The notes under the pieces were generated by a model, which worked only from the letters and a program-made list of their open reading frames with translations, made no database searches and was not told where the DNA came from. Shown here piece by piece: positions 7,161 through 16,391 of a stretch of DNA of 64,000 nucleotides. Both the position numbers and the translations under genes were made by a program. Positions within the stretch are counted from its first letter, which is position 1; each line of letters starts with the position of its first letter. Source of the stretch: Bog-473 sp963754445 (GTDB taxonomy: Bacteria; Actinomycetota; Acidimicrobiia; Acidimicrobiales; RAAP-2); the NCBI GenBank assembly GCA_963754445.1, contig CAVWFT010000001.1, positions 1,178,001 through 1,242,000 of the forward strand. The letters are read 5' to 3'.

Positions 7161-9146
7161 CTAACTCGAGATTCCGACGATCGGTGCGTTGAGCCGCTGT
7201 CCGCCCATGGAACCCAAGAATGGCGGAGGCGTACCGCCCAGCGCCGTCGCGAAAGCGAAGACACCCCCATCGGCCGCGCCGAGGTAGTAGCCCCCGCTGG
7301 TGGTGGTCATGCCGACGATCGGCTTGGCCAGTCTGATCGAGCCTGTCGAGCCCCCGAAGCCGGCGCCCCCGAAGGCGAAGATCCCGCCGTCGGAGGCCAC
7401 CAAGTAGTACTGACCGGCGCTGTTGACGGACATGCCAACGATCGGCTTGTTCAGGTGTTGGCCACCCATGGAGCCCTCGAAGGCGGCGCCTCCGTAGGCA
7501 AAGATCCCACCATCGGAGGCGACTTCGTAGTAGCCGTTCCCGTTCGGTGTGGTGCCGATCCCGACGATGGGCTTGACGAGTGCGTGGCCGCCCATGGAGC
7601 CATCGAAGGTGGCGTCGCCAAAGCTGAAGATGCCTCCGTCGGACGCCACGAGCCAATACCCGGAGCCGTCGGCGGTGACGGCCATGCCGACGATCGGGCG
7701 ATTGAGGTGTTTGCCACCCATGGAACCGTAGAACTGGGCACTCCCGTAGCCGAAGACGCCGCCGTCGGACGCGACGAGGTAGTAGCCGTCCCCGGCCGGC
7801 ATCGTCGCCATCCCCACGATGGGCGCATTGAGTTTCGTTCCACCGAGTGAGCCGTAGAAGGACGCGCCATAGTTGAAGATGCCGCCGTCCGCCGCGACGA
7901 ACCGGTATCCGCTGCGGGCGATGGAGGCGGACGCGTTGAAGGGAAGAAATTGACCGCTGCCGGTCTCGTAGGTGCCGACAGCGACACACGCCCAATCGGC
8001 CAGGCAGTCGACGTCGGTGTAGAACGTGTCACTCGATCCGGTCTGGTCCGGTGTGTTCAGCTGCTGCGTCCAGGTCTCGCCGTTCCACGTGAACACGAGC
8101 GTGCCGAACGCCGGGCCCGAACCCGGTGCGGGCGCAAACTGACCGACCGCGGTACACGACGTGGTGCTGATGCAGCTCATGCCCCACAAGAATCCGGTGC
8201 TGGGCAACGCGGGCAGAGTGGCGGGGGTCCAGGCCGTGCCGTTCCAGATGGCAGCGGCCGTCTTCCCACCGGCTTGACCGGCCGATCCGTCCGCCGCGCA
8301 GAAGGAAGGACCGATGCACGAAACGGAGTGGAAGATCGCGTCGGGCACGGAGTTCAGCGTGGGGAGGGCGACCGGCGTCCACGCCGACCCGTTCCACGAG
8401 GCGGCGTACCCCTGCCCGATTACGGTCTGGGTCTCCGGATTGGTCACGCCCTCGGTCCCGACCGCCATGCAGACGGTCGGCTGGGCGCACGACACTCCGT
8501 AGGCGAACGTCTCGACGACTCCCGTGGGCACCGCAAGGACGCTGGTGCTCCAGGTGGCGCCGTTCCACTGCTCCACCAGAGTGGAAGCCGGTGAACCATT
8601 GGTGCCGCCGACCGCCATGCAAAAGCTCACGCTCGTGCACGAGACGCCGTCGAGGCCGGCCGTCGCCGGCAGGGTCGATGTGTCCTGCACGACTGACCAT
8701 GCGGATCCGTTCCACTGTTCGATGAGTGGCGTCTCGACATGGGAGATCACGGCGTTCCCCACCGCGACGCAGAATTGGGTCGTCACGCACGAGATGCCGG
8801 TCAACTGCACGTTGGCCCCTGGAGCGTTCTCGATCGTCGGCAGGCTGACCTCGAGCCAGGTCGTGCCGTTCCACTCCTCGGAGAAGGGCGGTGACACCAG
8901 CTCGAGGGGTACACCGACCGCAAGGCAGAAGTTGGCGTTGACGCACGAGACCGCATTGTCGAGGGGGTCGGTCCCGGTCGGGGCGCCGGTCGTCATGTTG
9001 GGCATCTGGACCCAGTCGGCAGCGGCAACCGTGGAGCCGGGAGATCCGATGTGCGAGGTGACGCCTTGAGCCGGGCCGCCCAGGGCGGGGGCTGCGGCCA
9101 GGGCAAGTACACACGCGAACGAGACGAGCCCACACAACCTACGCAT
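7161..9146 (-). CDS. Secreted repeat protein 1 (Cys/Trp repeat domain plus six GYWLVASDGG repeats)
   Basis: 661 aa from ATG 9146, which has GGGGG 5 nt upstream; the in-frame extension upstream lacks protein character. Residues 1-25 are a Sec signal peptide (MRRLCGLVSFACVLALAAA). Residues about 40-405 hold roughly seven imperfect repeats of a 'VSCxxxxFCxAVG...WNGxxW' pattern, probably beta-propeller-like, with paired Cys that may form disulphides outside the cell. Residues 413-661 are six units of the 41-43-residue GYWLVASDGG repeat shared with the proteins at 56202 and 61628. Function unknown; probably cell-surface or extracellular. The upstream 240 bp is unusually AT-rich and contains a hairpin (CGTGC/GCACG, 9160-9175) in the likely 5' leader. 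Confidence 0.85.
   Translation of the reverse strand: MRRLCGLVSFACVLALAAAPALGGPAQGVTSHIGSPGSTVAAADWVQMPNMTTGAPTGTDPLDNAVSCVNANFCLAVGVPLELVSPPFSEEWNGTTWLEVSLPTIENAPGANVQLTGISCVTTQFCVAVGNAVISHVETPLIEQWNGSAWSVVQDTSTLPATAGLDGVSCTSVSFCMAVGGTNGSPASTLVEQWNGATWSTSVLAVPTGVVETFAYGVSCAQPTVCMAVGTEGVTNPETQTVIGQGYAASWNGSAWTPVALPTLNSVPDAIFHSVSCIGPSFCAADGSAGQAGGKTAAAIWNGTAWTPATLPALPSTGFLWGMSCISTTSCTAVGQFAPAPGSGPAFGTLVFTWNGETWTQQLNTPDQTGSSDTFYTDVDCLADWACVAVGTYETGSGQFLPFNASASIARSGYRFVAADGGIFNYGASFYGSLGGTKLNAPIVGMATMPAGDGYYLVASDGGVFGYGSAQFYGSMGGKHLNRPIVGMAVTADGSGYWLVASDGGIFSFGDATFDGSMGGHALVKPIVGIGTTPNGNGYYEVASDGGIFAYGGAAFEGSMGGQHLNKPIVGMSVNSAGQYYLVASDGGIFAFGGAGFGGSTGSIRLAKPIVGMTTTSGGYYLGAADGGVFAFATALGGTPPPFLGSMGGQRLNAPIVGISS
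7164..7910 (-). repeat. Six-unit 42-residue repeat domain (protein 1)
   Basis: Six tandem units with consensus GY(W/Y)LVASDGG(I/V)F(A/S)(F/Y)G(D/G)A, then GSMGG..L..PIVGM. Units are diverged at the DNA level here, unlike those at 57342-58085. Confidence 0.9.
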
Positions 9147-9390
9147 ATCGCCCCCTTTTCGTGCGGCGTCGCACGAGTCCCTCGGATGCGCGTCCGACGA
9201 CGACCTTATGCGGCCCCTGTGGGGATTTCGGACCACTGTTTACAAAACTTGTGCAAAAACTCAGACTTTTCTCAGCACGAGTGCAACAAGACCGGGAAAA
9301 GTCCTGATCATCCACCGTTTCACGCTGGGCGGCCACAGCCAGAATTGATTCGGGCCGCAGTCGGCCGGGGCCGCGTGGGCCACCTTCGGC

Positions 9391-10773
9391 TCACCGTGTT
9401 GCCGGCACCATGGGTCGTTCGCCGGGAGCTGCCGCCGCTCCGGCGGCGATCATGATCTCCTGGGCCTGGGCACCCTCGTCGGAGATGCGCAACAAGAGGG
9501 CGATCAGGATGTAGTTCGCGAGCAGTGAGGAACCCCCATAGGCCACGAAGGGCAGCGTGATGCCCGTGAAGGGAAGCAGCCTCACGACTCCGGCCATGAT
9601 GAAGAAGGCCTGGAATCCGATGATGAGTGTGAAGCCGGCCGCCATGAGGCGTGAGAAGTCGGACCGAGCCGCCTGAGCGATGCGGAATCCCGAGCCCACC
9701 ATCAGCACGAAGGCCATCACGACGGCCGAACAGCCCACCAGCCCCATTTCCGTGCCGATGGCCGCGAAGATCATGTCGCTGGTCAGCTCCGGGATCTGTC
9801 CCGTGAAGTGCGGCGCGAAGCCGAGGCCCGTGCCACCGACACCCCCGGTGCCCATGCTGAACCACGCCTCGGCCAACTGTGAATTGCCTTGGCCCGCCGC
9901 CGGCCAAGGGTTCTGCCACTGTTCGACACGCAGATGCACCTGCCCGAAGTACCGGGCGGCGATGTAGGCGCCGACACCGAAGAGGATGAGGCCCAGGACG
10001 AGGTAGCCGACCCGACCGGTGGCCACCCACAGCAGCCCGATGAAGAGCACGAAGAGCAGAGCAGCGAACCCGATGTCGTCTTCGAGCCCGATGACGGCCA
10101 TGGCGGCTCCCCAGGCCACCAGGATCGGGATCAGCGGCCGGGGGTCCAGGAACAACCGATTGCCGATCTGGGCCGTCGGGATCGAGAGCATCTCCTTGTT
10201 CTCCGCAAAGTACGAGGCGAAGAAGATGCAGAGGAGGATCTTGGAGAATTCGACCGGTTGGAACGACAAGCTGCCGTAATGGACCCACAGGCGCGCCCCG
10301 AACTCGGGGGTGAAGAAGAGAGGTGCCACGAGCAGGATTCCTGCCGCGAGCAGGAGGAGATAGCGATACCGCTCGAGGTCGCGTGAGTAGCGCACCACGA
10401 GCAGCGTCAGGACGTAGAGACCGACGCCCAGGGCGATCCATCCCGCTTGTTGCTTGGCGTAGACCGGATTCCATCGGACAATCACCACGTAGCCGATGCC
10501 GTTGAGCAGCGCAGCCAGGGGCAGGACGACGGCGTTGGCGTTGGGGGCGAGCCAGCGGTTGGCCATGTGGGCCACCAGGGCCAGGCCGAGCACGATGCCG
10601 AGAAAGGCCCCGAGATTGTCCGGGACCTTGGACTTCTGCCCGAGCACCGCGATGACGTAGAGCGCCACGATCAGCAACGATCCGAAGATGAGCAGACCGA
10701 GTTCCGTACGCCTTTTTGGCTTCGGCCCGAATTGGTAGCGGGGAAACGGAGTGCGACGGGTTCGTGGCGCCAC
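9391..10773 (-). CDS. FtsW/RodA/SpoVE (SEDS) family protein
   Basis: 460 aa from GTG 10773, chosen because TACGAT lies exactly 6 nt upstream (10785-10780). A 25-codon extension to ATG 10848 would overlap ppk and is rich in polar non-family sequence. The protein has about 12 hydrophobic segments and SEDS signatures: GLEDDIGFAALLFVLF, the loop PELTSDMIFAAIGTEMGLVG and FTGITLPFVAYGGSSLLANY. In actinobacteria this longer form is annotated as FtsW or RodA; which septal or elongation role it plays cannot be decided from sequence. It is divergent from ppk rather than next to pbpA/pknB, as it often is in other actinobacteria. Confidence 0.85.
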   Translation of the reverse strand: MAPRTRRTPFPRYQFGPKPKRRTELGLLIFGSLLIVALYVIAVLGQKSKVPDNLGAFLGIVLGLALVAHMANRWLAPNANAVVLPLAALLNGIGYVVIVRWNPVYAKQQAGWIALGVGLYVLTLLVVRYSRDLERYRYLLLLAAGILLVAPLFFTPEFGARLWVHYGSLSFQPVEFSKILLCIFFASYFAENKEMLSIPTAQIGNRLFLDPRPLIPILVAWGAAMAVIGLEDDIGFAALLFVLFIGLLWVATGRVGYLVLGLILFGVGAYIAARYFGQVHLRVEQWQNPWPAAGQGNSQLAEAWFSMGTGGVGGTGLGFAPHFTGQIPELTSDMIFAAIGTEMGLVGCSAVVMAFVLMVGSGFRIAQAARSDFSRLMAAGFTLIIGFQAFFIMAGVVRLLPFTGITLPFVAYGGSSLLANYILIALLLRISDEGAQAQEIMIAAGAAAAPGERPMVPATR

Positions 10774-10779
10774 GGGCGA

Positions 10780-10802
10780 ATCGTAGTGGCGAGGGGTACG
10801 AT
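10780..10802. promoter_or_regulatory. Back-to-back leaderless promoters (SEDS gene / ppk)
   Basis: TACGAT occurs on both strands: 10785-10780 (minus), 6 nt before GTG 10773, and 10797-10802 (plus), 5 nt before GTG 10808. Only 11 bp separate the boxes, so each -35 region must lie in or beside the other gene's 5' end. Confidence 0.6.
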
Positions 10803-10807
10803 CTTCG

Positions 10808-13105
10808 GTGACACCCCGCCAGAGCGCCTCTCTGCTCTTTCCCACCATGACCCAGACGCAGCCCCAACCTCAGTCCCCGCCTCCGGCCGGGCTGCAGGCG
10901 GATCCCGACACCGGACTGCAGGTCGGAGAGGGTGCAATGGCCGAACTCGGCCGCCCGGTGACGCCGACCTACCAGCAGATCGAGGCGTTCGGCTACCAGC
11001 GCTTCACCAATCGAGAGCAGTCACGCCTCGACTTCGGCGCCCGGCTTCTCGATCTGGCTGAGGACGACGGCTTGCCGTTGCTCGAGCGGGCGAAGTTCCT
11101 CGCCATCTTCTCCGAACTGCTCGACGAGTTCTACCAAATCCGGGTCGCCGCGCTGGAGGATCAGGTTGCCGCCGGCGTGCGGACGCGGTCGGTGGACGGC
11201 TTGCGACCAGGCGAGCAGCTCTCCCTCATCAGGGGCTGGGTCGAGGACCTCGTGCGCCGTCAGGACTCGATCTTTCTGGACAAGATCGTCCCCGCCCTGG
11301 CCGGAGCCGGTGTCCGCTTCTCCGACTGGTCCTCCCTCGACGACGACGACCGGGCGCATCTGGTGGACGTCTATCAGCGCCAGATCTACCCGGTGTTGAC
11401 CCCCTTGGCCGTCGATCCGGGCCATCCGTTCCCGTATATCTCGAACCTCTCGCTCAACCTGGTGGTCGAGGTGCAGGACCCGACCTCGGGGGAGCGGCGT
11501 ATCGCGCGGGTGAAGGTCCCGCCGGCGCTGCCTCGATTCATCGTGATGCCCGACGGTGAACGCTTCGTCCCGCTCGAGCAGGTGATCGCCGCCCATCTGG
11601 GCTCCCTCTTCGCCGGCATGACCATCGGTCATCATCATGCCTTCCGGGTCACGAGGAACGCCGACCTCGCTCTCGAAGAGGACGAGGCCGACGACCTGCT
11701 CGTGGCCATAGAGATGGAGTTGCGCCGCCGCCGCTTCGGCAAGGCGCTTCGCCTCGAGGTCGAGGCGGACACCAGCCAGGAGATCGTGGACCTCCTGGCC
11801 ACCGAACTCGAGATCGGCCGCGACGGTGTGTTCCGGGTGGGAGCTCCACTCGACCTTTCGGGCCTCTGGGGCGTGTACGCACTGGATCGACCCGACCTGC
11901 ACGCAGAAACCTGGACACCGATGACCCCGCCCCGGCTGGCGCAGGCGGCCCTCGACCCAGGCGAATTCTTCGCCATGCTGCGTGAGCGGGACGTGCTGGT
12001 CCACCATCCGTACGACTCGTTCGCGACTTCGGTCGAGGCTTTCGTCGAGGAAGCTGCGAACGACCCGGCGGTGCTCGGCATCAAGCAGACGCTCTACCGC
12101 ACCGGGAACGACAGCCCGATCGTGCAGTCACTCATCCAGGCCGCCGAGAACGGCAAACAGGTGGCTGCCATCGTCGAACTGAAAGCCCGGTTCGACGAGG
12201 AGGCGAACATCAGCTGGGCCAGGGCCCTCGAAGAGGTCGGGGTCCATGTGGTCTACGGGATCGTCGGCCTCAAGACCCATTCGAAGACGGCGTTGGTGCT
12301 GCGGCGGGAAGACGACGGGGTCCGCACCTACTGTCACGTGGGCACCGGGAATTACAACTCGAAGACGGCTCGGATCTACGAGGATCTCGGCCTGTTGACC
12401 TCCGACCCCGAGATCGGGGCCGACGTCGGCGAACTCTTCAACTACCTCACGGGCTTCTCGAAACATGCGGACTACCGCCAGATCCTCGTGTCACCGGTGA
12501 CCGTGCGCAAGCGGATCATGGCCATGATCGAGGAACAGGCCGAGGCCGGCCCCTCCGGCCGGATCGTGCTCAAGCTCAACGGCCTCACCGACGCGGCCAT
12601 GATCGACGCGCTCTACCGGGCGTCGGGGGCTGGCGTGCAGATCGATCTGGCCATCCGTGGTCTCTGCCGACTGCGGCCCGGCATCCCCGAGCTCTCGGAG
12701 AACATCCGGGTCCGCTCCATCGTGGGCAGCTTCTTGGAGCACTCCCGTATTTACCGCTTCGGGGGACCGCCGGCCGATCCGGAGGCGGGACCGGGCCTGC
12801 CACTGCACTTCTACATCGGCTCGGCGGATCTCATGGGCCGGAATCTCGATCGGCGGATCGAGGTCGTCGTTCCCGTCCGCGACCCCGAGCTCCAGGCGCG
12901 TCTCTTCGAGGTGCTCGATCTCGTGTTCGCGGACGAGACCAATGCCTGGGAGCTCGGTCCGGACCGACGGTGGCGGCGAGTCCAGAACCGCCATGGCGTG
13001 AGCTCGCAGGAGCGACTCAAGGAGTTGGCCCGCGAGCGAGCCCGTCGGCGGGTCGAATCCGAGTTGCGGGTCGCCGACGAGGACGAGGTCAAGCCGACAC
13101 CCTGA
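10808..13105 (+). CDS. ppk1: Polyphosphate kinase 1
   Basis: 765 aa from GTG 10808 (leaderless signal 5 nt upstream); ATG 10847 is an alternative start but has no ribosome binding site. It reversibly transfers the ATP gamma-phosphate to polyphosphate. The N and H domains are followed by two phospholipase-D-like catalytic domains. The first contains KTHSKTALVLRRE, carrying the autophosphorylated-His region, and GTGNYNSKTARIYEDLGL. The second has VGSFLEHSRIYRFG and YIGSADLMGRNLDRRIE. Length is slightly above the usual 690-740 aa because of a Pro/Gln-rich N-terminus. Confidence 0.93.
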   Translation: MTPRQSASLLFPTMTQTQPQPQSPPPAGLQADPDTGLQVGEGAMAELGRPVTPTYQQIEAFGYQRFTNREQSRLDFGARLLDLAEDDGLPLLERAKFLAIFSELLDEFYQIRVAALEDQVAAGVRTRSVDGLRPGEQLSLIRGWVEDLVRRQDSIFLDKIVPALAGAGVRFSDWSSLDDDDRAHLVDVYQRQIYPVLTPLAVDPGHPFPYISNLSLNLVVEVQDPTSGERRIARVKVPPALPRFIVMPDGERFVPLEQVIAAHLGSLFAGMTIGHHHAFRVTRNADLALEEDEADDLLVAIEMELRRRRFGKALRLEVEADTSQEIVDLLATELEIGRDGVFRVGAPLDLSGLWGVYALDRPDLHAETWTPMTPPRLAQAALDPGEFFAMLRERDVLVHHPYDSFATSVEAFVEEAANDPAVLGIKQTLYRTGNDSPIVQSLIQAAENGKQVAAIVELKARFDEEANISWARALEEVGVHVVYGIVGLKTHSKTALVLRREDDGVRTYCHVGTGNYNSKTARIYEDLGLLTSDPEIGADVGELFNYLTGFSKHADYRQILVSPVTVRKRIMAMIEEQAEAGPSGRIVLKLNGLTDAAMIDALYRASGAGVQIDLAIRGLCRLRPGIPELSENIRVRSIVGSFLEHSRIYRFGGPPADPEAGPGLPLHFYIGSADLMGRNLDRRIEVVVPVRDPELQARLFEVLDLVFADETNAWELGPDRRWRRVQNRHGVSSQERLKELARERARRRVESELRVADEDEVKPTP

Positions 13106-13170
13106 AGGCCCCGGGCCGTCGAGGCGGGTCACGGGGGTGGCAAATGTGCATCCCGACCCCAGGGCGCCGG

Positions 13171-13176
13171 TACGAT
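13171..13176 (+). promoter_or_regulatory. -10 box (TACGAT) for the GT87 gene
   Basis: TACGAT is 8 nt before ATG 13185, a leaderless spacing. Confidence 0.5.
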
Positions 13177-13184
13177 GCGTCGGC

Positions 13185-14414
13185 ATGGCGAGCAGTCCTC
13201 TGGCGGTGCGCATGCGCGCCATTGCGTCGACCAGGAGCTGGGTCTGGCCTGTGACGTCCGCCGTGGTGGCCCTGGTCGGGGTCACGGCGCTTGCGCTGGC
13301 CCACCGTGAGATCGACCTGGCCACGTACCTGTTGGGCGGGGCCAACGCCCATTCGAACAGCCTGTTCACGGTGACCCTGCCGGCGGACAATCTGGGCTTC
13401 ACCTACCCGCCGTTCTCCGCATTGTTGTTCGCGCCGTTCGCACACCTGCCGCTGCGCGTCTGCGAAGTCGGATTCTCGCTGCTCAATCTGGCCGGCGTCT
13501 TCAGCCTCATTGCGGTGTCCTTGCGGGCGGTGGCGACGACGTTCGATCGTCGGACGATCCTCTGGTGGTCGCTGGCGCTCCTGATCCCCGTCCTGTTGAT
13601 GGATCCGGTGCGCCAGACCTTCCTCCTGGGCCAGATCAACATCATCCTGGCCGTGCTGGTGGTGGCGGACATGACGTTGGACCTGCCCATTCCGCGCGGC
13701 ATCCTGGTCGGATTGGCGGCGGCCATCAAAGTGACGCCGGCGATTCTCATCCCGTACCTGTTCCTGACCCGGCAGACACGTTCGGGTGGGCGCGCGCTCG
13801 TCACCTTCCTCGCCGCCGGCTCCCTGGCCACGCTGGCATCCCCGAGCAATTCGTGGCAGTACTGGACGCATTACATCCGCGACCCCCAGCGGGCCGGGAT
13901 GCTCTCGTGGATAGGCAACCAGGGTCTGCTGGGGGCGATCGAACGCGGGCTGGGTCATGCCGTCACGACCCCGACGACCTTTCTCATCGTCGTCATGACG
14001 GCTGCGCTCGGCCTGCTGGTGGCCACCGGCGCGTATCGCAGGTCCTCGCCCGTCCTGGGCTTCCTCGTCGTCGAGGCCACGGAATCGCTGGCCAACCCGG
14101 TCTCGTGGTCCCATCACTTCATCTGGGTCGTCCTCCTCGTGGCGTGGCTGGCGCTGGCCGACGACCGTCCTCGCCACGGTGAGTGGTGTGCCCTGGCCGT
14201 GGCCGCCCTGTTCTGGGCGGCACCCACGTGGTGGGTGCCGCATGGCCCCGACGTCACGTACGCCGGGAGGGGTTGGCTGATCCCCGTGTCCGATGCCTAC
14301 GTCATCCTCTTCTTGGTCCTGGTGATCGGGGCAGGGGTGTCGGTGGGCCGAGTCGCCGTGCGTGGGCCGGTGGTCCGTCGTCGAGAGGTGGCGCCCTCGG
14401 GAGCCCAAGCCTGA
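13185..14414 (+). CDS. GT87-family membrane mannosyltransferase
   Basis: 409 aa from ATG 13185; an earlier in-frame GTG (13137) is less likely because the -10 box lies inside that extension. The GT-C fold is indicated by about ten membrane segments and a first extracytoplasmic loop REIDLATYLLGGANAHSNSL followed by FTYPPFSALLFAPFAHLP, typical of GT87 (DUF2029) polyprenyl-phosphate-mannose-dependent alpha-mannosyltransferases. The acceptor is unknown. A polyprenol-phosphate mannose synthase at 17697 could make its donor. The in-frame C-terminus is rich in Val/Arg. Confidence 0.85.
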   Translation: MASSPLAVRMRAIASTRSWVWPVTSAVVALVGVTALALAHREIDLATYLLGGANAHSNSLFTVTLPADNLGFTYPPFSALLFAPFAHLPLRVCEVGFSLLNLAGVFSLIAVSLRAVATTFDRRTILWWSLALLIPVLLMDPVRQTFLLGQINIILAVLVVADMTLDLPIPRGILVGLAAAIKVTPAILIPYLFLTRQTRSGGRALVTFLAAGSLATLASPSNSWQYWTHYIRDPQRAGMLSWIGNQGLLGAIERGLGHAVTTPTTFLIVVMTAALGLLVATGAYRRSSPVLGFLVVEATESLANPVSWSHHFIWVVLLVAWLALADDRPRHGEWCALAVAALFWAAPTWWVPHGPDVTYAGRGWLIPVSDAYVILFLVLVIGAGVSVGRVAVRGPVVRRREVAPSGAQA

Positions 14415-14416
14415 GT

Positions 14417-15211
14417 TCAGCCGCACCTCGGCTCGCCGGCCAGGGCGAGCAGTCGGGCGCCTTGGCCGAACCAACCCGGTGGGGACGACTGGGAGCGCGT
14501 GACACGCCAGCCGGTCACGACGTAGAGCTTTTGCGCGTCGCCCGGTAGGAACTCGCTCCGCACGACGCCGACGACATCGCGGACGCGTCCCCATGCCCCT
14601 CGAACGGCCTGACCGCGCGAGCCGAGCTCGGGTGAGACCTCGAAGGTGGATGCGAGCACGCTGCCGGGCACGGCCCGCTCCCGAACGGATCCGCAGAGCG
14701 ACGCCACGGCTTCGAGGGTGAGGGTCGAGAACAATCCCTCCGCGACGAACAGCGTCGGCCGGTCACCGTCGTGACCGGCTGCCTCGAGTATCGCTCCGGC
14801 ATCCTCGCGACTGAGATCGGCCGCGACGTAGCGCACCCCCGTGGACCCGATGCCCAGTGCGTCGAGTCGCCGACGTTTGTCCGCCAGGAGCTCGGGGAGG
14901 TCCACCTCGAACCAGGTCGTCGTCTTGCCACCGAAGCGGAGCGCCCGGCCGTCGTAGCCCGCACCGAGGAGCACGATCTGTTCGACCCCCTGCCCGAGCG
15001 CGTGGGCGACTTCGTTGTCGATGAAGCGCGTGCGTTCCTTCATGCCGAGGGGATGACCCCACGACACCCCCAAGGGGCCGCGGACGCTGTCCCCGAGGGC
15101 CTGCTCGCCGTGCACGTCACCCTCGGGCGTCGACGGACGCGTGCCCTCCAGGCGAGCTCGGTCGGCCGCCACGCGACGAGCCGACAATGATCGCCAGCCG
15201 GTCCGGCTCAC
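14417..15211 (-). CDS. Class I SAM-dependent methyltransferase (TIGR00027-like)
   Basis: 264 aa from GTG 15211, 11 nt after the stop of the upstream flippase-like gene; TTG 15187 is an alternative. Features are the N-terminal SARRVAADRARLEGTRPSTP, the SAM-binding QIVLLGAGYDGRALRF, the acidic FEVDLPELLADKRRRL and FVAEGLFSTL. This matches the Mycobacterium-type methyltransferases related to leucine carboxyl methyltransferase (TIGR00027). Substrate unknown. Same-strand spacing suggests co-transcription with the flippase-like gene. Confidence 0.8.
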   Translation of the reverse strand: MSRTGWRSLSARRVAADRARLEGTRPSTPEGDVHGEQALGDSVRGPLGVSWGHPLGMKERTRFIDNEVAHALGQGVEQIVLLGAGYDGRALRFGGKTTTWFEVDLPELLADKRRRLDALGIGSTGVRYVAADLSREDAGAILEAAGHDGDRPTLFVAEGLFSTLTLEAVASLCGSVRERAVPGSVLASTFEVSPELGSRGQAVRGAWGRVRDVVGVVRSEFLPGDAQKLYVVTGWRVTRSQSSPPGWFGQGARLLALAGEPRCG

Positions 15212-15222
15212 CAACGATCCAC

Positions 15223-16317
15223 TCAAGAAGTCGCAGCGTTGGGGCTGGTGGCCGCTTGGCGGGCACGGCCCAGGCGCAACGACAGATACGAGGCGCCCCC
15301 GAAGGGGATCGGCAGCCAGAAGTTGATGAGTCGCCAGCTCAGGACCCCGGCCGCGGCGACACCACCGGGTACGCCGAAGCGGGTCAGGACGGCCACGATG
15401 GTCAGTTCGACCACGCCGAGCCCGCTGGGCGTGAGGGGAATGACCGCGAGGATGTTGGCCAAGCCGTATGCGACCAGGACGTCGACGGGGTCGATGTGGG
15501 CGCCGAAGGCAAGGAGAAATACCCACAGAGAGAAGGAGTCGAGCAGCCAGTTCGCTGCAGCCCAGAGGCCGGCCCGAACGAGGAGCTCGGAGTTCGAGAA
15601 GAGAATTTTCATCCGGTCGGCGACTTTCTGGACCAGTGACGTCACGGTCTCGGCGCGCACGAAGGGCAGCCGGTCCGCCACTCGCTTGATGAAGGTGGCG
15701 GCATGCTTCTCACCGCGGGTCAGCAGATAGACCAGCCCGGCGAAGATGGCCAGCAACAGCACCCCGAGGATGGCGGCGAAACCGTAGAGCGGGTTGTAGC
15801 CCTGGAGCGGGATCGAGATGAGGAGCGCCAACCAGAAGATGATGTTCAGGACGACGGCCGAACCCACCCCTTGCACGGCGAGCCCGAAGGCGGCGGTGCT
15901 CCCCGACACGGTTCCTCCGGGCGCGCCGGGCTCGGTCAGCAGCCGGTAACTGGCGGCGGTCCCGGGGACCGTTCCTCCGGGCAGGGTGTGGCTGATGGCC
16001 AACGCCCACATGTTGATGCGAAAGATGCGGAACCGGTTCGGCGCGCCCGGGGACAGGACGGTGCGTGTGAGTTCTGCGTAAGCCACGAGCGCGCCGACCT
16101 CGAGCAGCGCGCCGAGAATCAACCAGAGGAAGTTGACATGGGTCAGCTGGTGCACTTGCTTGCGGGCGCTGGCCAACTCGGGCAAGAGGATGTACTCGCC
16201 GACGAAGAACAGCAGCAACACCATCAGCGTGATCTTCACGTTGCGCGGGAGGAACCGACGCCTCACCCGCGCCGGTGGGGGAACGGGTTCGTCCGCCGCG
16301 TGTGCTGCTTCCTCCAT
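15223..16317 (-). CDS. UPF0104 / AglD-type flippase-like integral membrane protein
   Basis: 364 aa, about eight membrane segments. The family signature is visible: HTLPGGTVPGTAASYRLL in the middle and IPLTPSGLGVVELTIVAVL near the C-terminus. UPF0104/TIGR00374 proteins include the membrane half of MprF and archaeal AglD and are implicated in lipid flipping or lipid-linked glycosylation. The gene lies between a GT87 mannosyltransferase and a polyprenol-phosphate mannose synthase, which supports a role in envelope glycoconjugates (inference). Start ATG 16317 has GGGA upstream. Confidence 0.85.
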   Translation of the reverse strand: MEEAAHAADEPVPPPARVRRRFLPRNVKITLMVLLLFFVGEYILLPELASARKQVHQLTHVNFLWLILGALLEVGALVAYAELTRTVLSPGAPNRFRIFRINMWALAISHTLPGGTVPGTAASYRLLTEPGAPGGTVSGSTAAFGLAVQGVGSAVVLNIIFWLALLISIPLQGYNPLYGFAAILGVLLLAIFAGLVYLLTRGEKHAATFIKRVADRLPFVRAETVTSLVQKVADRMKILFSNSELLVRAGLWAAANWLLDSFSLWVFLLAFGAHIDPVDVLVAYGLANILAVIPLTPSGLGVVELTIVAVLTRFGVPGGVAAAGVLSWRLINFWLPIPFGGASYLSLRLGRARQAATSPNAATS

Positions 16318-16391
16318 CGCATTCCCATGCTTGCACGTTCACTGCGTGAGAAAGCGCCTCTTGCGATGTCAAAGCTGCCAAGCTGGGCGCC

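Noticed and set aside
9320..10867. 515-aa minus-strand frame overlapping the SEDS gene
   Set aside because: Arg/Gly/Pro-rich shadow of the real 460-aa SEDS frame on the same strand.
13089..14594. 501-aa minus-strand frame over GT87
   Set aside because: Antisense shadow; Arg/Gln/His-rich with no protein features.
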